This document shows positions 42,367-51,595 of a DNA stretch of 64,000 nucleotides, piece by piece (position 1 is the first letter of the stretch; every line of letters begins with the position of its first letter). Below the pieces are notes generated by a model. It was not told where the DNA came from. It saw only the letters and a list, made by a program, of their open reading frames with translations, and searched no databases. The translations under genes and the position numbers were made by a program. The stretch comes from JAKALD01 sp963817785 (GTDB lineage Bacteria > Pseudomonadota > Gammaproteobacteria > Burkholderiales > SG8-39): assembly GCA_963817785.1 (NCBI GenBank), contig CAWFPL010000008.1, positions 682,001 to 746,000 of the forward strand, read 5' to 3'.

Positions 42367-43008
42367 ATGCGGATCGGCATCCTCGGTTCCGGACTGATGG
42401 GCGGCGAGCTCGGCACCATCTTCGTGCGGGCGGGGCACGACGTCGTCTTCAGCTACGCCCGCAGCATGCAGAAGCTCGAAAAGCTCGCGCGCGAGGCGAA
42501 GGGCAAGGCGCGGGCGGGCACGCCGGCCGAGGCCGCGAACAATGCGCACGCACTGCTCCTTGCCGTGCACTGGTCGCGAGTGGACGATGTGCTGAATCAG
42601 GCCGGCAATCTTTCGGGCAAGGTGATCGTCAGCTGCTCTCTCCCGATGAACGCCGAGGACACGGACCTTGTCGTCGCGCATACCTCCTCCGGCGCGGAGG
42701 AGCTCGCGAAGAGGGTTCCGAAGGCCCGGGTCGTCTCGGCGTTCAATACCGTGCCCAGCGAAGTGCTGTTCGGCGTGTACGAGGCCAGGCGCAAGGCCGC
42801 CCGGCCCAGCCTCGTGTACTGCGGCGACGACCTGCGAGCCAAAGAAGTGGCCGTCCAGCTGATCCGCGACGCGGGCTTCGATCCGTTGGACGCGGGGCCC
42901 CTGCGGATCGCGCGCTACACCGAGCCGTTCGCGCTGCTCGTCGCCCAGCTCGCGTACCAAGGCAAAGGCGGAGCGGAGCTCGCGTACCGGTTCGAGCGGT
43001 TCGCATGA
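42367..43008 (+). CDS. F420-dependent NADP reductase-like oxidoreductase
   Basis: About 213 residues from ATG 42367, which has GGAGGG just upstream; a GTG at 42352 is less likely. The nucleotide motif is RIGILGSGLMGGELGTIFVR, then HDVVFSYARSMQKLEKLARE. ALLLAVHWSRVDDVLNQAGN and VSAFNTVPSEVLFGVYEARR are typical of the NAD(P)-binding F420H2:NADP/YfjR group. Bacteria of this kind usually lack F420, so it probably uses NADPH with another partner. It is the last oxidoreductase of the run, 12 bases from the SDR. Confidence 0.87.
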   Translation: MRIGILGSGLMGGELGTIFVRAGHDVVFSYARSMQKLEKLAREAKGKARAGTPAEAANNAHALLLAVHWSRVDDVLNQAGNLSGKVIVSCSLPMNAEDTDLVVAHTSSGAEELAKRVPKARVVSAFNTVPSEVLFGVYEARRKAARPSLVYCGDDLRAKEVAVQLIRDAGFDPLDAGPLRIARYTEPFALLVAQLAYQGKGGAELAYRFERFA

Positions 43009-43044
43009 CGAAAGCGCGGCGACTGCGAGAGCAAAGGTGACGAC

Positions 43045-43569
43045 ATGTCAGAGCTCGGCGAATGGGACAGCTTCTACGTCATCGTCGGCTCGGCCGCCGG
43101 TGCGCTGATCGGACTGCAGTTCGTGGTCATGACGCTCATCGCCGAGCGGCCCCCGCTGCGCGCGGCGGAGGCCGGCGCCGCATTCGCGACGCCGACGATC
43201 GTCCACTTCGGCACGGCTTTGCTCCTAGCGGCAGTGCTTCGCGCGCCGTGGCAGACGATTACGTCCGTCGCAGCACTTTGGGGTCTCGTGGGCCTGGCCG
43301 GCGTGGTGTACGAAGCGATCGTGGCCCGGCGCATCCGGGTGCAGACCACGCACCGGCCGGACTTCGAGGACTGGCTGTTTCACGTCCTGCTGCCCTTGGG
43401 AGCGTACGGCACGCTCGCGCTATCCGCGTTCGCGGCGCCTCTGCATGCGCGCGAGGCCCTGTTCGGCGTTGGAGCGGCGGCGCTGCTGCTGCTCTTCACC
43501 GGCATTCACAATGCGTGGGACGCCATCGCCTTCCACGTCCTTGTCAGGAACCGCGATACCAGGAAATGA
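43045..43569 (+). CDS. Hypothetical membrane protein with four helices
   Basis: A 174-residue protein with about four hydrophobic segments: VIVGSAAGALIGLQFVVMTL, IVHFGTALLLAAVL, LWGLVGLAGVVYEAIVA and FGVGAAALLLLFTGI. The N-terminal SELGEWDSFYVIVGSAAGAL resembles small integral membrane proteins annotated only as hypothetical. The ribosome site AAAGGTGA precedes the ATG. It follows the oxidoreductases by 36 bases and may be co-transcribed. No function can be assigned. Confidence 0.7.
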   Translation: MSELGEWDSFYVIVGSAAGALIGLQFVVMTLIAERPPLRAAEAGAAFATPTIVHFGTALLLAAVLRAPWQTITSVAALWGLVGLAGVVYEAIVARRIRVQTTHRPDFEDWLFHVLLPLGAYGTLALSAFAAPLHAREALFGVGAAALLLLFTGIHNAWDAIAFHVLVRNRDTRK

Positions 43570-43581
43570 GCGGCGCGGCGC

Positions 43582-44385
43582 TCAGCTCACGGTCTCCGCG
43601 CTGTAGCGCGCGAGTAAGCCGGTGCGCACGGCATGGCGATAGACGCGCTGGAAAAAAACGGCGGCCAACAGGATGTAAAGCGCCGCAAGGCACGTGCTCC
43701 ACACCAGGTGCGTCTCCGGGAACGTCGCGCCCGCGATGATCGCACGCATGCCCTCGAAGACGTACGAAGGTGCAAGCGCGTACGCGATCACATGCATCCA
43801 CACGGGGAGCGTCGAGAGGGGATAGAAGACGCCCACGAACGGCGAGAGCAGCGCCGGGATCGGCCAGATCAGCCATTCCGCAGCCGGCCCCAGACGCAGT
43901 ACGACGGCGGCGCCGAAAATGCCCAGCGCGATGCCGGACAGGAACAGGACGAGCAGAAAGGGCGCGAGCATCACGCCGTAGGCGAAGATCGACAGACCGA
44001 AGACAGCGGTCGCCAGCGCGATCATCACCACCAGCGCGAGCGAGCTCGTGAGGATGCCGGTGAGCACCAGCCCGGAGACGTACTCCGAGATCCTGAGCGG
44101 CGTGGCGAAGATGTTGAGGAAGTTGCGCGACCATACGTCCTCGAAGAACGCGGTGGTGACGCCGAGCATGACGCGCCCGAAGAAGTCCCACAGCAGCACC
44201 GCACCGAGCAGCGTCGAAACGAAATTGAAGCCCGGCTCGGCGACAGTCGCAAGGTACCTGGTGATGAATCCCCACAGCAGGATGTCGACCGCGACCCACA
44301 TGACCAGCGGAAACAGGCGTGCGGGGCTGCCGCGCATGAGATAGAACTGGCGCAGCACGATCGCGAGGACCGGACGCCAGCGCAT
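43582..44385 (-). CDS. ABC-2 type transporter permease (NodJ-like)
   Basis: A 267-residue exporter permease with six predicted helices. RWRPVLAIVLRQFYLMRGSP at the N-terminus and SIALGIFGAAVVLRLGPAAE in the middle are characteristic of the NodJ/ABC-2 group. It follows its ATPase gene by four bases. Such two-gene pairs export polysaccharide units, oligosaccharides or small hydrophobic compounds. The substrate is unknown. Confidence 0.86.
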   Translation of the reverse strand: MRWRPVLAIVLRQFYLMRGSPARLFPLVMWVAVDILLWGFITRYLATVAEPGFNFVSTLLGAVLLWDFFGRVMLGVTTAFFEDVWSRNFLNIFATPLRISEYVSGLVLTGILTSSLALVVMIALATAVFGLSIFAYGVMLAPFLLVLFLSGIALGIFGAAVVLRLGPAAEWLIWPIPALLSPFVGVFYPLSTLPVWMHVIAYALAPSYVFEGMRAIIAGATFPETHLVWSTCLAALYILLAAVFFQRVYRHAVRTGLLARYSAETVS

Positions 44386-44389
44386 GGTC

Positions 44390-45136
44390 TCACCCGGCCT
44401 CGATCGTGAGCGGCTCGCGCGCGATCGAGACGAACAGATCCTCGAGCGAGCTCTTGCCGTGCTCGCGCGGCAGCGTCCGGGGATCGCCTTCGAGCAGGAT
44501 CGCGCCGCGCGACAGAAACAGCACCCGGTCGCACACCTCCTGGACCTCGATCATGTTGTGCGACGTCCAGAGCACCCCGACCCCGTCGCGGCGCGCGAGC
44601 TCGCGAATCTGCGCTCGGATCTCGCGCGCCTTCGAGGGATCGAGCGAGGCGGTGGGCTCGTCGAGCAGCAGCAGGCGCGGACGGTTGAGCATCGCCTTGG
44701 CGAGCGCCGCGCGCGTCTGCTCCCCGGAAGAGAGCAGGCCGCACTTCACGCCGCGGAACGCCTTGAGCTCGAACTGATCGAGCAGCTCTTCGATACGCGC
44801 CGCGCTTTCCTTGACGTTGTAGATCAGGGCGAAGAAGCGCAGGTTCTGGTACACGGTGAGATTGCCTGGCAGAGGCGCGTAAACCGCCGCGAAGTTGGTG
44901 CACGCGAGCGCCTGTGCGCGTTGCGTCGCTACGTCGCGGCCCTCGATGCCGATCGTACCCGCGGTCGGTTCGAGCACGCCGAGGATCATGTTGATGATCG
45001 TGGTCTTGCCAGCGCCGTTCGGACCCAGGAGCCCGATAATCTCGTTCGGGCAGACCTCGAACGAGACGCCGTCGACGGCGACCTTGTCGCCGAATCGCTT
45101 GCGCAGCTCAACGACCGACAGCACCGGATTCGCCAC
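44390..45136 (-). CDS. ABC-2 exporter ATPase (NodI-like)
   Basis: About 248 residues from the GTG at 45136; a distant ATG at 45205 would add 23 non-conserved residues. Walker A is GPNGAGKTT, signature LLSSGEQTRAALAKAML, Walker B LLLLDEPTASLDPSK and H-loop WTSHNMIEVQEVCDR. The C-terminal segment ends SSLEDLFVSIARE, usual for drug/NodI-type ATPases. It lies four bases before the permease gene. Start codon choice is uncertain. Confidence 0.88.
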   Translation of the reverse strand: MANPVLSVVELRKRFGDKVAVDGVSFEVCPNEIIGLLGPNGAGKTTIINMILGVLEPTAGTIGIEGRDVATQRAQALACTNFAAVYAPLPGNLTVYQNLRFFALIYNVKESAARIEELLDQFELKAFRGVKCGLLSSGEQTRAALAKAMLNRPRLLLLDEPTASLDPSKAREIRAQIRELARRDGVGVLWTSHNMIEVQEVCDRVLFLSRGAILLEGDPRTLPREHGKSSLEDLFVSIAREPLTIEAG

Positions 45137-45300
45137 GAGACCCTCGAGCGGTAAACGAATCGAGAGATGGAATGGTAGCGTGTACAGGAGCCGTACATCC
45201 GGCACAAGGCCGCTTGCATGCCGGCCTTCCAGGCGCGAACCTGAACAATTGCGCCCAGCACCGGGGCCACGGTGCGCGCGAAACCTTGTTCGGCGTCGGA

Positions 45301-45316
45301 GCGGCGGTACCGCCGC
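45301..45316. repeat. Perfect 16-bp palindrome after an exporter operon
   Basis: GCGGCGGTACCGCCGC is its own reverse complement. It lies seven bases past the stop of the minus-strand permease gene at 45324. It may be a transcription-stopping structure or a binding site; no T-tract follows. Confidence 0.6.
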
Positions 45317-45323
45317 CCTCGTA

Positions 45324-46433
45324 TCAGTACATGCGGTGGCGGAACATCCAGCCGGCGAGCGCCAGGCTGCCGATCCCGATGAGCGCCATCGGCCAGAACT
45401 GCGGCGCGAGGATGCCGTAGCCGGCGCCCTCCAGGAACAGCCTGCGCAGGATGACGAGGAAATAGCGCAGCGGATCGAGCAGCGTGATTGCCCGGATGGC
45501 CGCCGGCATGTTCTCGATCGGCGTGGCGAAGCCCGAGAGGATCACCGCCGGCACCATGAACAAAAAGGCGCCGAGCAGCCCCTGTTGCTGGGTCACCGAG
45601 AGCGCCGAGATCATCAGCCCCACCCCGACCGCCGAGAGCAGGAACAGCGCCAGCCCTGCGTACAGGGTCATGAGGCTGCCGAGCAGCGGGATGCGGAACC
45701 ACAACACCGCGATCAACGTGATCGCGGTGGCCTCGACGAAGCCGATGACGAACCCGGGCAGCGCCTTGCCGAGCAGGATCTCGAAGGGCGAGAGCGGGGT
45801 CACCAGCAGCTGGTCGAAGGTGCCCTGCTCGCGCTCGCGCGCCACCGACAGCGCGGTGATCACCAGGGTGATGAGCAGCGTCAGGATGCCGATGATCCCG
45901 GGCAGGAAGAACCAGCGGCTCTCCAGGTTGGGGTTGAACCAGGCGCGCGTCTCGAGCACGGCCGGGGCGGCCGGCAGGCCCTGCTCGGCGCTCCATTGAT
46001 CATTGAAGCGCTCCACGATCTGGCGCACGTAGCCCAGCGCGATCAGTGCGGTGTTCGAGTTGCGCCCGTCGACGATCAGCTGCACCGTGCCGGTGCGCCC
46101 GGCGAGCAGCTCGCGGCTGAAGCGCGGGTCGATGTGCACCACGAGCAGCACCTTGCGCGCGTCCACGAGCGGCGCGACCTCGCTCGCGTCACGCACGATC
46201 GCGGCCTGGCGAAAAGTCCCCGAGCCGCGCAGCATGGCCGCCAGGTGGCGCGCCGCGGGCCCCGGGTCCTCGTTGTACAGGGCGTAGGGCACCTGCTTGA
46301 GGTCGTAGGTCGCGGCGTAGCCGAACACCAGCAGCTGGATGAGCGGCGGCACGATCAGCACCGCCCGGCTCCTGGGCTCCTTGAGCAGGGTCAGGAACTC
46401 CTTCAGCGCGAGGGCGAGGATGCGGCGCCACAT
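45324..46433 (-). CDS. ABC-2 exporter permease, YbhR-like
   Basis: A 369-residue permease. The first helix lies in SRAVLIVPPLIQLLVFGYAA, followed by a long extracytoplasmic domain (residues 45-175, LKQVPYALYNEDPGPAARHL, VQLIVDGRNSNTALIA). Five more helices follow, with ALSVAREREQGTFDQLLVTP as the family contact motif. It is the fourth and last gene of an operon read HlyD-like, double ATPase, permease, permease, which is the YbhGFSR arrangement. Five bases separate it from the first permease. In E. coli this system exports cationic drugs and dyes. Confidence 0.9.
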   Translation of the reverse strand: MWRRILALALKEFLTLLKEPRSRAVLIVPPLIQLLVFGYAATYDLKQVPYALYNEDPGPAARHLAAMLRGSGTFRQAAIVRDASEVAPLVDARKVLLVVHIDPRFSRELLAGRTGTVQLIVDGRNSNTALIALGYVRQIVERFNDQWSAEQGLPAAPAVLETRAWFNPNLESRWFFLPGIIGILTLLITLVITALSVAREREQGTFDQLLVTPLSPFEILLGKALPGFVIGFVEATAITLIAVLWFRIPLLGSLMTLYAGLALFLLSAVGVGLMISALSVTQQQGLLGAFLFMVPAVILSGFATPIENMPAAIRAITLLDPLRYFLVILRRLFLEGAGYGILAPQFWPMALIGIGSLALAGWMFRHRMY

Positions 46434-46438
46434 GCGCG

Positions 46439-47575
46439 CTACTCCAGGCGCTTGCGCGCGTTGCGCCAGGTCAGGCCGTGGAACACGAGCGCCATCAGCG
46501 CGAGCGCCAGCGTGTTCGGCACGATCACCGCCCACACGTCGCCCGCGAGGAACAGCGTGGTGACGATCGCCACGAAGTAGCGCGCCGCGAACAGGTGGGT
46601 GATCGCCCGCACCACGGCCGGCATGTTGCCGATCTCGAAGATGAAGCCCGAGAGCAGGAACGCCGGCAGGAAGGTGGTGATGATCGCCACCTGCCCGGCG
46701 ATGAACTGCACCCTGGTGACGCTCGAGATGAGCAGCCCCATGCCGAGCGCCACCAGAAGGAACACCGACGAGGTCGCGAGCAGCACCCAGAACGAGCCGG
46801 CGAGCGGCACCGCGAACAGCCAGTTGGCCATCGCCACCGAGAGCAGCATGCCCCCCATGCCGAGCACGAAGTACGGGATCAGCTTGCCGAGCAGGATCTC
46901 GCCCGCCGAGGCGGGGGTCACCATCAGCGCTTCCATGGTGCCGCGCTCCCACTCGCGCGCCATGACCATCGCGGTGAGCAGCGCGCCGATCAGGGTCATG
47001 ATGACCACCACCAGCCCGGGGACGATGAAGTCGCGGCTGCGCAGGTCGGCGTTGAACCACACCCGGTGCTCGACGTCGGCCGGCGGGGCGAGCGCCTGCC
47101 CCTGCCCGGCCGCGCGCCGCTGCAGCCAGGCCTGCACGGTCCCGTCCACGTAGCCCTCGACCAGTCGCGCGCTGTTGGCGTCGATGCCGTTCACGATGAG
47201 CTGCACGGGCGCCCCGGAGGCGCCGCGCTCCTGCGCAGCAAAATCCGCGCGCAGGTGCACAATCGCGTCGATGCGGCCCGCGAGCAGTTCGGCGGCCGCC
47301 GTGCGCATGTCGGGGACGGTGCGCGGCGTGAAATAGCGCGAACCCCGGAACGCGGCGACGAAGTCCGCGCTGTCGGCGCCCGGGTGCTCGACCACCAGCG
47401 CGACCGGCACGTGATCGACGTCGAGCGACAGCCCGTAGCCGAACAGCAGCAGCAGCGCGACCGGCATCAGGAAGGCGATCGCGATGCTGCTCGGGTCGCG
47501 CACGATCTGCAGGAACTCCTTGCGCACCAGCCCGCGCAGGCGCATCCACGTTCCGCCGCGCCGCGCGGAGCTCAT
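46439..47575 (-). CDS. ABC-2 exporter permease, YbhS-like
   Basis: A 378-residue permease paralogous to the next gene. The first helix is IAIAFLMPVALLLLFGYGLS, followed by an extracytoplasmic domain with VQLIVNGIDANSARLVEGYV. MVMAREWERGTMEALMVTPA is the ATPase-contact motif. The ATG overlaps the stop of the double ATPase gene (ATGA). It would pair with the YbhR-like subunit to form the export channel. Confidence 0.9.
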   Translation of the reverse strand: MSSARRGGTWMRLRGLVRKEFLQIVRDPSSIAIAFLMPVALLLLFGYGLSLDVDHVPVALVVEHPGADSADFVAAFRGSRYFTPRTVPDMRTAAAELLAGRIDAIVHLRADFAAQERGASGAPVQLIVNGIDANSARLVEGYVDGTVQAWLQRRAAGQGQALAPPADVEHRVWFNADLRSRDFIVPGLVVVIMTLIGALLTAMVMAREWERGTMEALMVTPASAGEILLGKLIPYFVLGMGGMLLSVAMANWLFAVPLAGSFWVLLATSSVFLLVALGMGLLISSVTRVQFIAGQVAIITTFLPAFLLSGFIFEIGNMPAVVRAITHLFAARYFVAIVTTLFLAGDVWAVIVPNTLALALMALVFHGLTWRNARKRLE

Positions 47576-49338
47576 GCGCGGGCCTCCCCGGTCCCCTGGA
47601 TGAGGTGGATGAACGCGTCCTCCATGCTCGGCTCGGACTCGCCCGGCGCCCGCGCCAGGGCCTTGATGCGCGCCGGCTCGCCGGTGGCGAGGATCTCGCC
47701 CGCGGCCATGATCGCGAGCCGGTCGCAGTACTCGGCCTCCTCCATGAAGTGGGTCGTGACCATCACCGTGACGCCGGCACGCGCCAGGGCATTGATGCGG
47801 CGCCAGAACTCGCGCCGCGCGAGCGGATCGACGCCGGAGGTGGGCTCGTCCAGGAACAGGATCTCGGGCTCGTGCATCAGCGCGCAGGCCATGGCGAGGC
47901 GCTGCTTGTAGCCGAGGGAGAGCTCGGCGCTCTCGGCGTCCGCTTCCTCCTCCAGCTCGAACTCCTCGAGCGCCCAGCGCTCGCGCGCCGCGCGCCGCGC
48001 GCCCGCGAGCCCGTAGGCGCCCGCGAAGAAGCTCACGTTCTGGCGCACGCTGAGGTTCCCGTACAGCGAAAAGCGCTGCGACATGTAGCCGACGCGAGCG
48101 CGCGCCGCGGACGCGGCGCGGCGCAGGTCCACGCCCGCCACGCGCAGGCTGCCGGCGCTCGCCGGGAGCAGCCCGCAGAGCATGCGGAAGGTGGTCGACT
48201 TGCCCGCGCCGTTGGCGCCAAGCAGCCCGAAGATCTCCCCGCGCCGCACCTCGAAGCTCACGTCCTTCACCGCGTAGAAATCGCCGAAGCGGCGCTGCGC
48301 GTTTCGCACGTCGATCACCACCTCGCCGGGGGCCGGATCGGCGACGGCGGCCGACGCCGGCGCCGCCGCGGGCCGCGCCCCGCGCCGCTCGTGCAGCCGC
48401 GCGACGAACGCGTCCTCGAAGCGCGGCGCGACCGGCGCGAAGCGCGCGGCGGGCCACTGCGGAAGCAGCGCCGCCGCGTCGGGCGCCGTGCCGTCGGTCA
48501 CCAGCCGGACCTGCTCGCCATGGATCAGCGCGTCGACCACGCCCGGCCGGCCGGCGAGCGCCTCCTGCAGCGCGCGCTTGCCCGCGCCCTGGGCGAGCAC
48601 CGCGTAGACGCGACCGCGCAGCGGCTCGCTCAGCGCTCCGGGAGCGCCCTGCGCGAGCGTTTCGCCCTCGTGCAGCAGCACGACCTCGTCGCAGCGCTCG
48701 GCCTCGTCCAGGTACGCGGTGGAAAGCAGGACGCTCATGCCCTCGCTCTTCACCAGCCGGTACACGATCTCCCACAGCTCGCGCCGCGACACGGGATCGA
48801 CGCCGACGGTGGGCTCGTCGAGCACGAGCAGCTCGGGCGCGCGCACCAGCGTGCAGGCGAGCCCCAGCTTTTGCTTCATGCCGCCCGAGAGCCGCCCGGC
48901 GAGGCGCGCGCTGAACGGCCCGAGCCCGGTCATCTGCATCAGCTCGCGGTGGCGCGCCGCGCGCTCCGAGCGCGGCACGCCCTGCAGGTCCGCGTACAGG
49001 TCGAGGTTCTCCCGCACGCTCAGGTCTTCGTACAGGCCGAAGCGCTGCGGCATGTAGCCGAGCCGCGCCTGCACCTCGAGCGCCTGGCGCGTGGCGTCCA
49101 GCCCCAGCACGGTGACGCGGCCCGCCTCGGCTACGAGCAGGCCGGCCACCAGGCGCATGAGCGTGGTCTTGCCGGCGCCGTCCGGGCCCACCAGCCCCAT
49201 CACGAGGCCGCGCCGCATGGCGAGGCTCACCCCGCGCAGCGCGTGGACCTCGCGCGTGCCCGAGCGAAAGCGCTTCGCGACCCCGGCCAGCTCGAGCACG
49301 ACCGGTGCTTCGTCGGTGCCCGGGGCCGCAGGGCTCAA
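47572..49338 (-). CDS. Duplicated ABC-2 exporter ATPase, YbhF-like
   Basis: A 588-residue protein with two complete ATPase domains. Domain 1 (about residues 15-240): Walker A GPDGAGKTT, LSGGMKQKLGLACTL, VLDEPTVGVDPVSRRE. Domain 2 (about 345-575): Walker A GANGAGKST, LSLGYKQRLAMACALMHEPE, LFLDEPTSGVDPLAR. The alanine/proline-rich linker lies near 325-340. The tandem form is normal for YbhF/RbbA exporters. It follows the HlyD-like gene by 19 bases and overlaps the YbhS-like gene. Confidence 0.93.
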   Translation of the reverse strand: MSPAAPGTDEAPVVLELAGVAKRFRSGTREVHALRGVSLAMRRGLVMGLVGPDGAGKTTLMRLVAGLLVAEAGRVTVLGLDATRQALEVQARLGYMPQRFGLYEDLSVRENLDLYADLQGVPRSERAARHRELMQMTGLGPFSARLAGRLSGGMKQKLGLACTLVRAPELLVLDEPTVGVDPVSRRELWEIVYRLVKSEGMSVLLSTAYLDEAERCDEVVLLHEGETLAQGAPGALSEPLRGRVYAVLAQGAGKRALQEALAGRPGVVDALIHGEQVRLVTDGTAPDAAALLPQWPAARFAPVAPRFEDAFVARLHERRGARPAAAPASAAVADPAPGEVVIDVRNAQRRFGDFYAVKDVSFEVRRGEIFGLLGANGAGKSTTFRMLCGLLPASAGSLRVAGVDLRRAASAARARVGYMSQRFSLYGNLSVRQNVSFFAGAYGLAGARRAARERWALEEFELEEEADAESAELSLGYKQRLAMACALMHEPEILFLDEPTSGVDPLARREFWRRINALARAGVTVMVTTHFMEEAEYCDRLAIMAAGEILATGEPARIKALARAPGESEPSMEDAFIHLIQGTGEARA

Positions 49339-49357
49339 GCGCTGCGCGCTCCGCGGC

Positions 49358-50404
49358 TCACGCGCCGCCGCCGCAGCCGGCCGGCTCGTGGCCGCCGGCG
49401 GGCACGGGCTGATCGAGCGGGATATCCACCGTCGCAGGCATACCGAGCCGCAGCTCGTCGTGCGGCGCGCACACGAACACGCGCACCTGGTAGACGAGCA
49501 TCGTGCGCACCTCCTGCGTCTCCACCGATTTGGGGGTGAACTCCGCCGTGGGAGAGATGTAGCCCACCCACGCGCGGTAGCGCTTGCCCGGATGGCTGTC
49601 GGTGGTGACCTCGGCCAGGCTGCCGATCCTGACCTTGCCCAGGTCCGGCTCCGACACGTAGGCGCGCACCCACAGCGGCTGCGTGAGCGCGAGCGTGAAC
49701 ACGGTCTTCTGCGGCGAGGCCATGTCGCCGGGCTGCAGCACGCGGTTCTCGACGACGCCGCCCTCGGGCGCGTAAAGCGAGCCGTCCGCGAGCGCGCGCT
49801 GCGCGATCGCGAGCGCCGCCCGGTCGGCCTGCAGCGTCGCCTCGGCCGCGGCGATGTCCTCCGGGCGCGGGCCGAGCACCACCAGGCGCAGCGCCTCCTC
49901 CGCCGCCTTCAGCCGCGCGCGCGCCGCCTCGGCCGCCGCGCGCGCGTCGTCGGCCTGCTGCTGCGCGACGAAATGGCGCGCGACCAGCTCCCGCTGGCGC
50001 CGGTAGGTGATCTCGGCGTTGCGCGCGTCGATGCGCGCCGCCTCGGCGGTCGCTTTCGCCTGCTCGATCTCCTCCGGCCGCGATCCCGCCTTGAGGCGTG
50101 CGACCACCTGCCGCTGCGCGTCCGACAGGGCCTGTGCCTGCGCGACCGCGTTGCGCAGCTGGCGGACGTCGAGCGCGGCGAGCAGCTGCCCCTTGGTCAC
50201 GCGGTCGCCCTCCTGCACGAGAATGCGCGCGATGCGCCCCGAAGCGTTGAAAGCGAGCTCGACCTGGCGGATGTCCACGTTGCCGTGCAGCACGAGCGTG
50301 CGGCTCGCCGGCTGCTCCCCGCTGCGCAGCCACCACCAGCCGCCCGCGCCGATGGCGGCGAGCGCGAGGACGACCAGCAGCAGCCGAACGATCCTTGCCT
50401 TCAT
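49358..50404 (-). CDS. HlyD-family periplasmic adaptor, YbhG-like
   Basis: A 348-residue membrane fusion protein from ATG 50404. An N-terminal anchor (IVRLLLVVLALAAIGAGGWW) is followed by a barrel-sandwich half (NVDIRQVELAFNASGRIARI). A long coiled coil covers roughly residues 85-195 (AKATAEAARIDARNAEITYR, AAAEAARARLKAAEEALRLV). The second barrel half is APEGGVVENRVLQPGDMASP, then ISPTAEFTPKSVETQEVRTM. It links the inner-membrane exporter to an outer-membrane factor encoded elsewhere. It is the first gene of the four-gene exporter operon. Confidence 0.92.
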   Translation of the reverse strand: MKARIVRLLLVVLALAAIGAGGWWWLRSGEQPASRTLVLHGNVDIRQVELAFNASGRIARILVQEGDRVTKGQLLAALDVRQLRNAVAQAQALSDAQRQVVARLKAGSRPEEIEQAKATAEAARIDARNAEITYRRQRELVARHFVAQQQADDARAAAEAARARLKAAEEALRLVVLGPRPEDIAAAEATLQADRAALAIAQRALADGSLYAPEGGVVENRVLQPGDMASPQKTVFTLALTQPLWVRAYVSEPDLGKVRIGSLAEVTTDSHPGKRYRAWVGYISPTAEFTPKSVETQEVRTMLVYQVRVFVCAPHDELRLGMPATVDIPLDQPVPAGGHEPAGCGGGA

Positions 50405-50450
50405 CGCGCTCTGGCTGCAATGGGCCGGCGCAGCACGGCGCGCGGCCCGC

Positions 50451-51578
50451 TCAGGCCGCCCCGACCGTCGCGCCCTGCGGCCGCGCCAGCTTCGCGCCCG
50501 GCCACACCTCCGGAAGGCTCCTCGCGTACTGCGGCGGATACTCGACCTTGCCGCCAAGGCGCTCGGCCGCGTGCCAGACCCAGCGCGGGTCGTCGAGGAA
50601 GGCGCGCGCGAGCGCCACCATGTCCGCCTGGCCCGAGGCTACGATCCTCTCGGCCTGCTCGGCATCCGCGATCATGCCCACCGCCCGCACCGCGATCGGA
50701 ACGGCCTTCTTCACCTTCTCGGCGAACGGCACCTGGTAGCCGGGTTCCACCTTGATGCGCGCGAGCGGGGACAGGCCGCCGCTCGAGACGCACACGTAGT
50801 CGTAGCCGATCGCCTTCAGCTCGCGCGCGAAGGCGATCGCGTCCTCGGGCGCGAGGCCGCCGTCCATCCAGTCGCTGGCGGTGATGCGCGCGCCGAGCGC
50901 GCGCTCCCTCGGCCAGGCCTCGCGCACCGCGCGCGCCGCCTCGAGCGGAAGGCGCATGCGGTTCTCGGGGCTGCCGCCATAGCGGTCGCTGCGCCGGTTG
51001 GCAAGCGGCGATAGGAACTGGTGCATGAGGTAGCCGTGCGCGCCGTGCAGCTCGGCGACCTCCAGGCCGATGCGCCGCGCGCGCTCGGCGGCGGCGGCGA
51101 ACGCGTCCACCAGGGCGCGCAGCTCGACCTCGGTCAGCTCGTGGGGGACGTGCCAGCCCTCGCCGAAGGGCAGCGCCGACGGCGCCACCGTGGTCCACGG
51201 CGACTCGGCCGCCGACAGCGCCTTGCCGCCCAGCCACGGGGCCTGCGCCGAGCCCTTGCGCCCGGAATGCGCGAGCTGCACGCCGATCGGCGAGCGCGTG
51301 ATCCTCCGGCAGGCGTCCACGACGCGCTTCATCGCCGCCTCGTTGTGCTCGTCGTAAAGCCCGGTGCAGCCGTGCGAGATGCGCCCTTCGCGGGTCACGC
51401 CGGTGGCCTCGATCATGATCAGGCCGGCGCCCGAGGCCGCGAGGCTGCCCAGGTGGATCAGGTGCCAGTCGTTCATGCAGCCGTCGTCCGCGCTGTACTG
51501 GCACATGGGGGAGATCGCGACGCGGTTGGGCAGCGTGACGCCGCCGAGCTGGATCGGGGTAAAGAGCTTGCTGGCCAT
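50451..51578 (-). CDS. NADH:flavin oxidoreductase, Old Yellow Enzyme (YqjM/NamA-like)
   Basis: A 375-residue FMN-dependent ene-reductase. It opens MASKLFTPIQLGGVTLPNRV with AISPMCQYSADDG, the Cys typical of the YqjM class. ELHGAHGYLMHQFLSPLANR, RSDRYGGSPENRMRLPLEAA, DYVCVSSGG and DMVALARAFLDDPRWVWHAA are the family blocks. It reduces activated C=C bonds with NAD(P)H. It lies 17 bases after pxpA on the same strand and may belong to the same operon as the hydratase-like genes. Confidence 0.94.
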   Translation of the reverse strand: MASKLFTPIQLGGVTLPNRVAISPMCQYSADDGCMNDWHLIHLGSLAASGAGLIMIEATGVTREGRISHGCTGLYDEHNEAAMKRVVDACRRITRSPIGVQLAHSGRKGSAQAPWLGGKALSAAESPWTTVAPSALPFGEGWHVPHELTEVELRALVDAFAAAAERARRIGLEVAELHGAHGYLMHQFLSPLANRRSDRYGGSPENRMRLPLEAARAVREAWPRERALGARITASDWMDGGLAPEDAIAFARELKAIGYDYVCVSSGGLSPLARIKVEPGYQVPFAEKVKKAVPIAVRAVGMIADAEQAERIVASGQADMVALARAFLDDPRWVWHAAERLGGKVEYPPQYARSLPEVWPGAKLARPQGATVGAA

Positions 51579-51595
51579 CGTTGCAGCGTCCTTTT

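Noticed and set aside
47572..49338. Double ATPase as a novel fusion
   Set aside because: Tandem ATPase domains are normal for YbhF/RbbA-type exporters, unlike the LivG-LivF fusion.
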